Below the pieces are notes generated by a model. The model made no database searches. It saw nothing but the letters and a program-made list of their open reading frames with translations, and was not told where the DNA came from. Positions 1-5,830 of a stretch of 7,434 nt of DNA are shown here, in pieces. Positions within the stretch are counted from its first letter, which is position 1, and the number at the start of each line of letters is the position of its first letter. This DNA is from Sulfuricurvum sp. IAE1. Its GTDB lineage: Bacteria; Campylobacterota; Campylobacteria; Campylobacterales; Sulfurimonadaceae. Location: NCBI GenBank assembly GCA_945867285.1, contig CAMBHX010000082.1, positions 1-7,434 of the forward strand, written 5' to 3'. Made by a program: the position numbers and the translations under genes.

Positions 1-103
1 CCCATGATAAATCCTTTAATGGTCGAGCTTTCGCTCTGAAGTTATTCAGCATCCTTGCTGTTACTAAACTATATCGGAGCATAAAAAAAAAACTTTAGCC
101 GTT
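1..103 (+). other. Upstream gap with two small hairpins and an open reading fragment
   Basis: No recognisable gene. Two short inverted repeats are visible: GAGC (25-28) with GCTC (33-36), and CAGC (47-50) with GCTG (57-60), followed by a run of ten A at 83-92. One + frame is open from the left edge (position 3) to a TAG at 96-98 and reads in part RAFALKLFSILAVTKLY. It has no visible start inside the window, so it could be the tail of an upstream gene or chance. There is no T-run after either hairpin on the + strand, so I do not call a terminator. Confidence 0.35.
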
Positions 104-139
104 TTGTAAAAAAGTTTGTTACAATTTCGCAATTATAAT
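104..139 (+). promoter_or_regulatory. Probable sigma-70 promoter of topA
   Basis: A perfect TATAAT -10 lies at 134-139 in a strongly A/T-rich stretch. A TTGTTA at 116-121 is only 12 bases upstream and a TTGTAA at 104-109 is 24 bases upstream, so neither fits a standard -35. That is usual for Campylobacterota, where the -10 and upstream A/T tracts dominate (family knowledge). Transcription would start near 146, giving a leader of about 90 bases before topA. Confidence 0.6.
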
Positions 140-175
140 GTTAAGCATCGAAACGAACATATCCGCTTTAATGGC

Positions 176-231
176 AGGGGCTACAGTCCCTACAACCCCC
201 TAAAGCTACAAAAATATCATTACTAGGGACT
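176..231 (+). promoter_or_regulatory. topA leader with a possible Shine-Dalgarno-sequestering stem
   Basis: AGTCCCTA (185-192) is the exact reverse complement of TAGGGACT (224-231), which contains the AGGGA Shine-Dalgarno (225-229) of topA. An 8-bp stem with a 31-base loop would hide the ribosome binding site. A competing pairing exists: AGGG (176-179) with CCCT (188-191), which would free the Shine-Dalgarno. AGGGG (176-180) could also pair with CCCCT (197-201) in the loop. This is seen by base complementarity only; function is inference and no known riboswitch class is recognised. Confidence 0.35.
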
Positions 232-237
232 TTTAAT

Positions 238-2463
238 TTGAAACTCATCATCGTCGAATCACCCGCCAAAGCTAAAACTATCAAAAACTTTCTTTCCGAC
301 GACTATGAAGTCATTGCATCCAAAGGACACATCCGAGATTTGCCCAAAATGCGTTTCGGGATCAAAATTGACAAAGAAACAATTACTCCCGATTACAAAG
401 TGAGCGACGACAGCACCGCTATCGTCAAACAAATCCAAGAGCTCGCCAAAAAATCTGACACCGTGTACCTCGCAACCGACGAAGACCGTGAAGGAGAAGC
501 TATCGGCTGGCACATCGCCCACGCCATAGGACGCGATCCACTCGAACTACCTCGTATTGTATTTCATGAGATTACCAAAAATGCCATCATCCATGCCCTA
601 GAAACACCGCGCACCATCGATATGGATAGAGTTAATGCCCAACAAGCCAGACGTTTATTAGATCGTATCGTAGGATACAAACTCTCACCACTATTAGCAT
701 CCAAAATCCAAAAAGGGCTCTCCGCAGGGCGCGTTCAATCCTCATCCCTCAAAATCATCGTCGACCGTGAGCGAGAAATCCGCGCATTCATCCCTCAAGA
801 ATATTGGAGTATCGACACCCAGTTCAAAAAAAATATTGACGCAACGCTCACTCGCTATAAAGACGAAAAAATCGACAAACTCACCATCGCAACCGGTGAA
901 AATGCGAATAGTATAGTAGACACTCTCAAACAAGAGAGCTTCATAATCGGAGAAATCGAGAAAAAAGAGCGTAAAAGTTCTACTCCTCCCCCCTTTATGA
1001 CCTCAACGCTCCAACAAACAGCAAGTTCTGCCTTGACCTTTTCTCCCAAAAAGACAATGATGGTCGCTCAGTCTCTCTATGAAGGGGTCAAAACTCCCAC
1101 TGGCGTGAGTGGGGTCATCACCTACATGCGTACCGATTCACTCAACCTTGCTGCCGAAGCCGTCGAAGCAGCACGTGAGCTCATCGCCACAAAATATGGC
1201 AAAGAGTACCTCCCAAAAGAACCCAAGGTCTACACTAAAAAATCCAAAGGGGCTCAAGAAGCACACGAAGCTATCCGTCCTACCATGCTGGATTTCACCC
1301 CTGAGATCGCAGCGACTTATCTCAAACCCGATGAGATCAAACTCTATAAACTCATCTACAACCGTTTTTTAGCCTGCCAGATGAACGATGCTCGCTTTGA
1401 GCAACAAAGCATCACGTTTGAGAGTGAAAATGCCTCTTTCAAAGCCACGGGACGTAAACTACTTTTTGATGGTTTTTATCGCGTTGCCGGAGCAGACGAC
1501 AAAGACAAACTCTTACCGACTCTCGTGAGCGGCAACCCCATTGAGATCCAAAGCATCACCCCTGAACAACACTTCACTGAGCCACCCTCACGTTTTAGTG
1601 AAGCCAGCCTCATCAAACAACTCGAATCCGAGGGGATAGGTCGTCCATCAACGTATGCACCAACCATTTCAACACTCCAAGCTCGTAGCTATATCGAAAT
1701 CGAAAAACGCTCTATCATCCCCACCGAAATTGCTTTTACGGTAACCGAATTACTGGAAAAACATTTTGATGAGATTGTCGATGCCAAATTTACTGCCAAT
1801 ATGGAAGAGACACTGGACGAAATAGGTGAAGAAGGCAAATCGTGGGAAAAAATATTGCTCGATTTTTACCACCCGTTTATGGCAAAAGTCGAAGAGGGAA
1901 AAGCCAACATCGTCAGCCTCAAAGTCTCCACTCCATTGGGCCGTCCCTGCCCTCAATGTGGAGCTGAACTATTATTACGCTCAGGACGTTTTGGAGAATT
2001 TATCGCCTGTAGCGGTTTCCCTAAATGTAAATACACCGAACAAACCGAAGAGAACAAAAAAGCAATTACGACTAATGAGCAAGGGGAAGTAACAGAAGTA
2101 TGCGAAAAATGTGGTAGCCCCATGGTGACTAAAAATGGTCGAAACGGTCCTTTTATCGCCTGTAGTGCCTACCCTGAGTGTAAAAATACCAAAACATTGC
2201 ATCAAGAGACCAAATATTCTGAAACTCCATGCCCCGATTGTGGCGGAAAACTGCTCTGGAGACAGTCGTTTCGTGGAGCGTTTTGGGGATGTGAAAGCTA
2301 TCCAAAATGTAAATTTATCTCCAAATTTGAGCCGTGTGAGAAAAAATGTGAAGTAGTTGGATGTGGTGGAGCATTGGCACCTCGTACATTTAGAAACAAA
2401 GAAATCTACGAATGTACAAAATGTAAAGATAAAACACCACGAGAAGAAGTAGCAAGTGTGTAA
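238..2463 (+). CDS. topA: DNA topoisomerase I (type IA), TTG start
   Basis: Bacterial topoisomerase I relaxes negative supercoils by cutting and passing one DNA strand through a 5'-phosphotyrosine link. The 741-residue product has all expected parts. The Toprim domain starts at residue 2, with the ESPAKA glutamate at E7 and the metal-binding DxDxE at D81/D83/E85. The active-site tyrosine is Y296 in GVITYMRTDS, with R298 beside it. GIGRPSTYAPT at about 467-476 is the other hallmark motif. The C-terminus carries three regular CxxC-x16-C-x5-C zinc ribbons (C571/C574/C591/C597, C622/C625/C642/C648, C665/C668/C685/C691) and a fourth, irregular cysteine cluster (C700, C704, C709, C726, C729). The start is TTG, because no in-frame ATG lies upstream and MKLIIVESPAKA is the expected N-terminus. 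AGGGA at 225-229 is its Shine-Dalgarno, 8 bases away. It is the first gene of a likely three-gene + strand unit. Identification is firm. Confidence 0.97.
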   Translation: MKLIIVESPAKAKTIKNFLSDDYEVIASKGHIRDLPKMRFGIKIDKETITPDYKVSDDSTAIVKQIQELAKKSDTVYLATDEDREGEAIGWHIAHAIGRDPLELPRIVFHEITKNAIIHALETPRTIDMDRVNAQQARRLLDRIVGYKLSPLLASKIQKGLSAGRVQSSSLKIIVDREREIRAFIPQEYWSIDTQFKKNIDATLTRYKDEKIDKLTIATGENANSIVDTLKQESFIIGEIEKKERKSSTPPPFMTSTLQQTASSALTFSPKKTMMVAQSLYEGVKTPTGVSGVITYMRTDSLNLAAEAVEAARELIATKYGKEYLPKEPKVYTKKSKGAQEAHEAIRPTMLDFTPEIAATYLKPDEIKLYKLIYNRFLACQMNDARFEQQSITFESENASFKATGRKLLFDGFYRVAGADDKDKLLPTLVSGNPIEIQSITPEQHFTEPPSRFSEASLIKQLESEGIGRPSTYAPTISTLQARSYIEIEKRSIIPTEIAFTVTELLEKHFDEIVDAKFTANMEETLDEIGEEGKSWEKILLDFYHPFMAKVEEGKANIVSLKVSTPLGRPCPQCGAELLLRSGRFGEFIACSGFPKCKYTEQTEENKKAITTNEQGEVTEVCEKCGSPMVTKNGRNGPFIACSAYPECKNTKTLHQETKYSETPCPDCGGKLLWRQSFRGAFWGCESYPKCKFISKFEPCEKKCEVVGCGGALAPRTFRNKEIYECTKCKDKTPREEVASV

Positions 2464-2544
2464 TTCCCAAAAAGCACGTCAGCGTGCATCGGCTTTGGGC
2501 CAAAGAAAACCCAGTATTGACGTAGCCAATCAGGACGCATTCTG
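2464..2544 (+). other. Gap element with hairpins and a hidden open frame overlapping the next start
   Basis: This 81-base gap contains GCACG (2474-2478) with CGTGC (2483-2487), a perfect 5-bp stem with a 4-base loop. Next comes the near-palindrome CTTTGG-G-CCAAAG (2493-2505). No T-run follows, so it is not a classical terminator. A + frame is open from 2453 (GTG at 2456) to TGA at 2543-2545 and reads in part ALGQRKPSIDVANQDAF. Its TGA shares the A of the following ATG (TGATG). AGGA at 2532-2535 is the likely Shine-Dalgarno for the phosphoesterase, 9 bases before its ATG. Whether the short frame is translated is unknown. Confidence 0.4.
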
Positions 2545-3081
2545 ATGGCGTTAGATTCGATAAAAATCGGCATATTCTCCGACACCCACAAAAAAGAGGG
2601 GCGTTCTCAAAAAGTTATTAACCATCTAAAAGCTCATGGAGCACAATTTCTCATCCACGCAGGGGACATTGTCAAAGTTGAAATACTCGAACAGCTCAAA
2701 AAAAGCGGTCTAAAATACATTGCTGTCTATGGTAACAACGATGCTGGCTTGGTGGAATATCATAACAAATACAATCTTGTCCAAGAACCCCACTATTTCA
2801 AACTCGCCAACACTACATTCAAGTTAATGCACTTACCGTTTTATATGAATGCGGATGCGCAAGTGATTATTTTTGGGCATACTCATGTTGCTGAGTGTGA
2901 TTTTAAACACAAAACACTTTTTCTAAATCCAGGTGAAGCGTGTGCACGTGACAAGCCTGTCTCCACATGTATGATGCTCGAAGTCACCGAGTCCGATTTC
3001 AAGATTACCCACTATGCACGTGAAATTGAAAGTACGGTTTTTGAAGAAACCCACTATACCTTTGAGCGACCACATCAATAG
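2545..3081 (+). CDS. YfcE/MJ0936-family metallophosphoesterase
   Basis: Predicted cytoplasmic phosphodiesterase of the calcineurin-like superfamily, using two divalent metals. Of 178 residues, the metal-ligand motifs seen in order are SDTH (D13, H15), HAGD (D41), GNND (N64/N65), MH (H96) and GHTH (H112, H114). An NPGE motif follows at 128-131, a signature of the YfcE/MJ0936 branch. Usual relatives have a THGH motif and a longer segment before GHTH; here H96 is followed by LPFY and the segment to GHTH is short. The ATG is set by AGGA at 2532-2535, and the usual N-terminus (KIGIFSDTH) begins only at residue 7, so the first six residues are an extension. It sits 81 bases after topA and about 90 bases before bioB on the same strand. 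The natural substrate of this family is not established, so no gene symbol is given. Confidence 0.88.
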   Translation: MALDSIKIGIFSDTHKKEGRSQKVINHLKAHGAQFLIHAGDIVKVEILEQLKKSGLKYIAVYGNNDAGLVEYHNKYNLVQEPHYFKLANTTFKLMHLPFYMNADAQVIIFGHTHVAECDFKHKTLFLNPGEACARDKPVSTCMMLEVTESDFKITHYAREIESTVFEETHYTFERPHQ

Positions 3082-3171
3082 TTCTGCCTCGCACGAGGCA
3101 AGCTTTAGTGCCCTAGTGGCTAACGTAGATAAAGAGATACATTCCTTTGTCGTATTAAATCAGGTGGTATG
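3082..3171 (+). other. Gap element upstream of bioB with hairpin and hidden open frame
   Basis: The gap opens with TGCCTCG (3085-3091) and CGAGGCA (3094-3100), a perfect inverted repeat. CTTTA (3103-3107) and TAAAG (3130-3134) could close a second, larger stem, with GCC (3110-3112) and GGC (3118-3120) inside. A + frame is open from ATG 3014, inside the phosphoesterase gene, to TGA 3170-3172. Its last 31 codons lie in the gap and read in part ASFSALVANVDKEIHSF. The TGA overlaps the bioB start (ATGATG). AGGTGG at 3162-3167 is the Shine-Dalgarno for bioB. No T-run is present, so termination is unlikely. It may be a structured leader, a repeat or a short leader peptide. Confidence 0.4.
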
Positions 3172-4035
3172 ATGTCAAAAATATTCCTCTGCTCGATTTG
3201 TAACATCAACAGTGGCACCTGCAATGAAGATTGCAAGTTTTGCTCCCAAAGTGTCAAATACAAAGCCGATATACAACGCTACATCCAAAAGCCCATGGAA
3301 TCTATACTCCAAGAAGCACGTCAGATGGAATCTCTTGGGGCACTGGGGTTTTGTCTCGTCACTGCCCACAAAGGGCTAGATGATAAAACACTAGAGTTTG
3401 TCTGCTCCATCGCCCGCACACTATCTCGTGAAGTTCCACGTCTGCGTCTCATCGCCTGTAACGGTACTGCAACACTCGAACAACTCTTAGAGCTAAAATC
3501 TGCCGGAATAAGGGCTTACAATCATAATCTCGAAACATCACAAAACTTTTATCCTAGCGTATGCACAACTCATCCATGGAGTGAACGTTATGAGACCTGT
3601 GAAAATGTCAACGCTTCAGGATTAACTCTAATCAGTGGTGGTATTTTTGGGATGGGCGAGACATCAGACGACCGCCTTAGTATGCTGTATTCACTTAAAG
3701 AACTTAATCCCACTTCGGTGCCACTAAACTTTTACCATCACAACAGTGCCCTTCCTCTCAATCCAAATCCCCTCACCGTCAATGAATCACTAGAACTTAT
3801 CCGCCTTTCACGCACTATTTTGACTCAGGCGGATCGTATTATGGTCGCAGGTGGACGTGAAGTCACATTTGGTGCACGTCAAGAAGAGATTTTTGCCGCT
3901 GGTGCGAATAGTATTGTGTTGGGCAATTACCTCACAACAACAGGGCGCGAAGCCCATACAGATCTTGAAATGGTGAGAAAATTGGGGTTTGATATTGCTC
4001 TAACTCCAGAAGATACTACTACAAATCTAAACTAA
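3172..4035 (+). CDS. bioB: Biotin synthase (radical SAM), short Campylobacterota-type
   Basis: BioB inserts sulfur into dethiobiotin, the last step of biotin synthesis, using S-adenosylmethionine and two iron-sulfur clusters. With the start at 3172 the product has 287 residues and lacks the roughly 35-residue N-terminal arm of E. coli BioB, as other members from this phylum do. The radical SAM triad CxxxCxxC is C17/C21/C24. YNHNLETS and SGGIFGMGE are typical BioB motifs. Of the expected [2Fe-2S] ligands, the FCLV cysteine (C61), the LIAC cysteine (C96) and the GGRE arginine (R229) are present. The third cysteine, expected just before SGGI, is isoleucine (I154, codon ATC at 3631). An ATG at 3169 is also in frame. 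I prefer 3172 because AGGTGG (3162-3167) would be only one base from 3169, and MSKIFLCSI matches the usual start. No other bio gene is adjacent. Confidence 0.93.
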   Translation: MSKIFLCSICNINSGTCNEDCKFCSQSVKYKADIQRYIQKPMESILQEARQMESLGALGFCLVTAHKGLDDKTLEFVCSIARTLSREVPRLRLIACNGTATLEQLLELKSAGIRAYNHNLETSQNFYPSVCTTHPWSERYETCENVNASGLTLISGGIFGMGETSDDRLSMLYSLKELNPTSVPLNFYHHNSALPLNPNPLTVNESLELIRLSRTILTQADRIMVAGGREVTFGARQEEIFAAGANSIVLGNYLTTTGREAHTDLEMVRKLGFDIALTPEDTTTNLN

Positions 4036-4063
4036 TTTCTTCTAAGAGAAAGAATAAAGTAGA

Positions 4064-4585
4064 TTATTTCACCTTATGGGCAAATGTTTTCATAAACTTC
4101 TCCACTTTGGGAGCTACGACTGCATAACAGTACCCTTGTGTCGGATGTTGCGTAAAATAATCTTGATGGTATGCTTCCGCTTCAAAAAACTCTGGCGCTA
4201 ATGCTAATTCGGTCACAATAGGTTCGTCAAAATCTTCTTGCGCTTTGGCAATCGAGCGTAGAGCTATTTGTTTTTGAACCTCATCGCTATAATAGATTAC
4301 CGAACGATATTGTGTCCCCTTGTCAGCACCTTGCGCATTGAGCGTCGTGGGGTTATGAATGGCCCAAAATATCTCCAATATCTCCTCATACAAAATAGCA
4401 CTGGGGTCATAGGTAATCTCAACTACTTCTGCATGACCTGTTGCACCCGTACAAATTTGCTCATAGCTTGGATTTTTACGAGCTCCACCTGCATAACCAC
4501 TTATTGCGCTATGAACTCCAAGTGTTCGACTGTACACAGCCTCAATACACCAAAAACATCCTCCACCCAATAATGCTTTTTCCAT
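4064..4585 (-). CDS. msrA: Peptide methionine (S)-S-oxide reductase MsrA
   Basis: MsrA reduces methionine-S-sulfoxide in proteins or free, repairing oxidative damage; electrons normally come from thioredoxin. The 173-residue product is a complete stand-alone MsrA domain. It has GCFWCIEA with the catalytic C10, F11/W12 and E15, then GYAGG at 30-34, GHAEVVE at 50-56, DKGTQYRS at 88-95, AEAYHQDYF at 136-144 and a C-terminal VVAPKVEKF. Further cysteines are C13, C45 and C153; C153 in GYCY is a likely resolving cysteine. No MsrB domain is fused or adjacent. No signal peptide is seen, so it is cytoplasmic. The ATG has an AAGGAG Shine-Dalgarno (4592-4597 on the minus strand), 6 bases away. It converges on bioB across 28 bases and is divergent from the small ORF at 4664. 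Confidence 0.96.
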   Translation of the reverse strand: MEKALLGGGCFWCIEAVYSRTLGVHSAISGYAGGARKNPSYEQICTGATGHAEVVEITYDPSAILYEEILEIFWAIHNPTTLNAQGADKGTQYRSVIYYSDEVQKQIALRSIAKAQEDFDEPIVTELALAPEFFEAEAYHQDYFTQHPTQGYCYAVVAPKVEKFMKTFAHKVK

Positions 4586-4663
4586 ATCGATCTCCTTTTT
4601 AACGTAACAATAGCGTAATTAATCCACTGTAAAGTTTCAAAAATAAAAGTAGAAGGAGGAATT
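4586..4663. promoter_or_regulatory. Divergent control region between msrA and the small ORF
   Basis: This 78-base A/T-rich region must hold promoters for both directions. On the minus strand TTGAAA (near 4636-4641) could be a -35 and TATTGT (near 4608-4613) a weak -10, but their spacing is too long. On the + strand TAAAGT (4630-4635) is a weak -10. Two clear ribosome binding sites flank it: AAGGAG for msrA (4592-4597, minus) and AAGGAGG for the small ORF (4653-4659, plus). The promoters are inferred from layout more than from sequence. Confidence 0.35.
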
Positions 4664-4744
4664 ATGAAACGCTATAGCTCACTTGAAAAAGCTTTGCTTA
4701 AAAAATTACGTGCATCAAAACGTGCTTCATGGATGGCAAACTAA
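4664..4744 (+). CDS. Candidate 26-residue basic small protein, unrecognised
   Basis: A complete ORF of 26 codons plus TAA, not matched to any family I know. AAGGAGG at 4653-4659 lies 4 bases before the ATG and is the best Shine-Dalgarno in the window. The product begins MKRYSSLEKALLKKL and ends SWMAN. It has four lysines or arginines in its second half alone and a net charge of about +7 (eight basic residues, one acidic). Leucines at 7, 11, 12 and 15 could line one face of a helix between the charged residues. There is no membrane-length hydrophobic segment, so it is not a typical type I toxin; an RNA- or membrane-surface-binding peptide is possible. It is divergent from msrA and ends 14 bases before the convergent kinase gene. 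Translation is inferred from the ribosome binding site and the clean start-to-stop frame. Confidence 0.55.
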   Translation: MKRYSSLEKALLKKLRASKRASWMAN

Positions 4745-4758
4745 AGCCAACACAGCAT

Positions 4759-5694
4759 CTACTTTCTTCGTCGCTCAGCACTCTCACTTTGATGATTTAA
4801 ACGTAACTCAAAACACGCACCCTTAGCCGTATTATAAACACTCAATTTTCCTAAAAAATGTTTTTCGACAATCATCTTTGCCATATATAGCCCAATACCA
4901 GTACCTTGAGACTTGAACTTTGTTGTAAAATAAGGATCAAAGATTTTGTCAATAATGTGCAATGGAACACCGCCGCCAGTATCTTCAATAGAAATAGTGC
5001 AATGGTCGTTATCATTGATACAACTCACAATAATTTTTTTCTCTTGTTCCTTACTGTGCTCTATAGCTTCACGACCATTATTAACAATATTGATCAGCAC
5101 CTGCTTGAGCTCATTAGAGTAAACTAGCACTGTGATCTCAGGGTCAATCTCTCGGATAAACTCAATATTTTTATTGGCCAACAAAGGTCCCAATAATGTC
5201 TCAATTTCTCCTACGATATTATTAATATTAACTTTCGTTTGCACTCTGTCTTGTTTAAAAAAATTCCTAAAATCATCAATTGTCTGAGACATATATTGAA
5301 TCTGCTGTTCTACTATTTCTATGGTTTTCTCTGTATCTTGTGCATTGATTCCTAATTCAAGATTAAGATTAAGCTTAGTCATTGACAATCCCAAAATATT
5401 CAGAGGCTGGCGCCATTGATGGGCGATGGATTCAACCATCGAACCGATTTCCGCCATTTTTGCTTGTTGCATCAAGATTTTTTCTTGTGTACGATTTTTC
5501 TCAACTGCTTTATTGACCTCATCTTGCAGTTTTTGATTAAAAGCTTCAAGCTCATCCGTACGTTGACGTACCAACTCATCCAAACGTCTGTTTTTGTTGA
5601 CAATCAACATGCCCACAGCTATAATCAACACTAGAAAAAGAAAATTAACCAAAAAACCGGTTATACCAAAACTCTCTATATCTATAAAACTCAT
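4759..5694 (-). CDS. Sensor-less membrane histidine kinase
   Basis: Transmitter half of a two-component system, expected to autophosphorylate a histidine and pass the phosphate to a response regulator. From the ATG at 5694 it has 311 residues. One hydrophobic segment (about 12-32) is followed by a charged coiled-coil stretch (about 33-80), then the H-box SIAHQWRQPLN with phospho-acceptor H92. The HATPase domain shows the N-box (NELKQVLINIVNNGREAIE, about 194-212), G1 (DTGGGVP, 238-244), F-box (FDPYF, 252-256) and G2 (GTGIGLYMAK, 264-273), all intact. There is no periplasmic, PAS, GAF or HAMP domain; only about 11 residues precede the membrane segment. A TTG at 5706 would add four residues but has no better ribosome binding site. 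An in-frame stop lies just beyond it, so the short N-terminus is real in this sequence. No response regulator is adjacent. The signal is unknown. Confidence 0.88.
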   Translation of the reverse strand: MSFIDIESFGITGFLVNFLFLVLIIAVGMLIVNKNRRLDELVRQRTDELEAFNQKLQDEVNKAVEKNRTQEKILMQQAKMAEIGSMVESIAHQWRQPLNILGLSMTKLNLNLELGINAQDTEKTIEIVEQQIQYMSQTIDDFRNFFKQDRVQTKVNINNIVGEIETLLGPLLANKNIEFIREIDPEITVLVYSNELKQVLINIVNNGREAIEHSKEQEKKIIVSCINDNDHCTISIEDTGGGVPLHIIDKIFDPYFTTKFKSQGTGIGLYMAKMIVEKHFLGKLSVYNTAKGACFELRLNHQSESAERRRK

Positions 5695-5753
5695 TACAAC
5701 ACCCAATGGTAATATCTACACTACATTTTTCATAGTTAGAGTGTAACAAAATA

Positions 5754-5759
5754 ATTATA
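5754..5759 (-). promoter_or_regulatory. Probable -10 element for the histidine kinase gene
   Basis: ATTATA on the + strand reads TATAAT on the minus strand, about 60 bases upstream of the kinase ATG in an A/T-rich stretch. No good -35 is seen 16-18 bases further upstream, as for the other promoters here. It lies in the 124-base divergent region shared with metH. Confidence 0.45.
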
Positions 5760-5794
5760 GTTTCATCCTTATGCCTCTTTTGGTCTGTATGCGA

Positions 5795-5811
5795 TAAAAT
5801 CACACGATAAT
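5795..5811 (+). promoter_or_regulatory. Probable metH -10 elements
   Basis: Two candidate -10 hexamers lie close together: TAAAAT (5795-5800) and GATAAT (5806-5811). The second leaves a leader of only about 12-15 bases before the metH ATG at 5831, the first about 24. Neither has a clear -35. There is no room for a cobalamin or SAM riboswitch between these elements and the start codon, so metH control, if any, is unlikely to be by a leader riboswitch. Confidence 0.4.
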
Positions 5812-5830
5812 ATTACCTCAAGGTCTCACT

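Noticed and set aside
83..92. Run of ten A as the T-tract of a minus-strand terminator
   Set aside because: On the minus strand the T-run would come before the hairpins, not after them.
138..203. Short ORF starting in the TATAATG of the topA promoter, with an inner ATG at 171
   Set aside because: The first ATG overlaps the -10 and would not be transcribed. The inner frame has only ten codons and no Shine-Dalgarno. The bases are better explained as the leader structure.
176..237. preQ1-type riboswitch in the topA leader
   Set aside because: A G-rich/C-rich stem followed by an A-rich stretch and a Shine-Dalgarno is superficially similar, but the class consensus loop is absent and topA is not a queuosine gene.
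2493..2505. CTTTGGGCCAAAG as a terminator for topA
   Set aside because: It is followed by AAAACCC rather than T residues, and the next gene follows on the same strand.
4036..4063. Possible terminator between bioB and msrA (TTTCTT/GAGAAA, loop CTAA)
   Set aside because: The stem is short and A/U-rich with a wobble pair, and no T-run follows on either strand. The convergent layout makes a terminator likely, but this sequence does not show one.
5707..5830. Cobalamin or SAM riboswitch upstream of metH
   Set aside because: The likely -10 elements lie within 35 bases of the metH ATG, leaving no room for such an element, and no B12-box-like sequence is seen.
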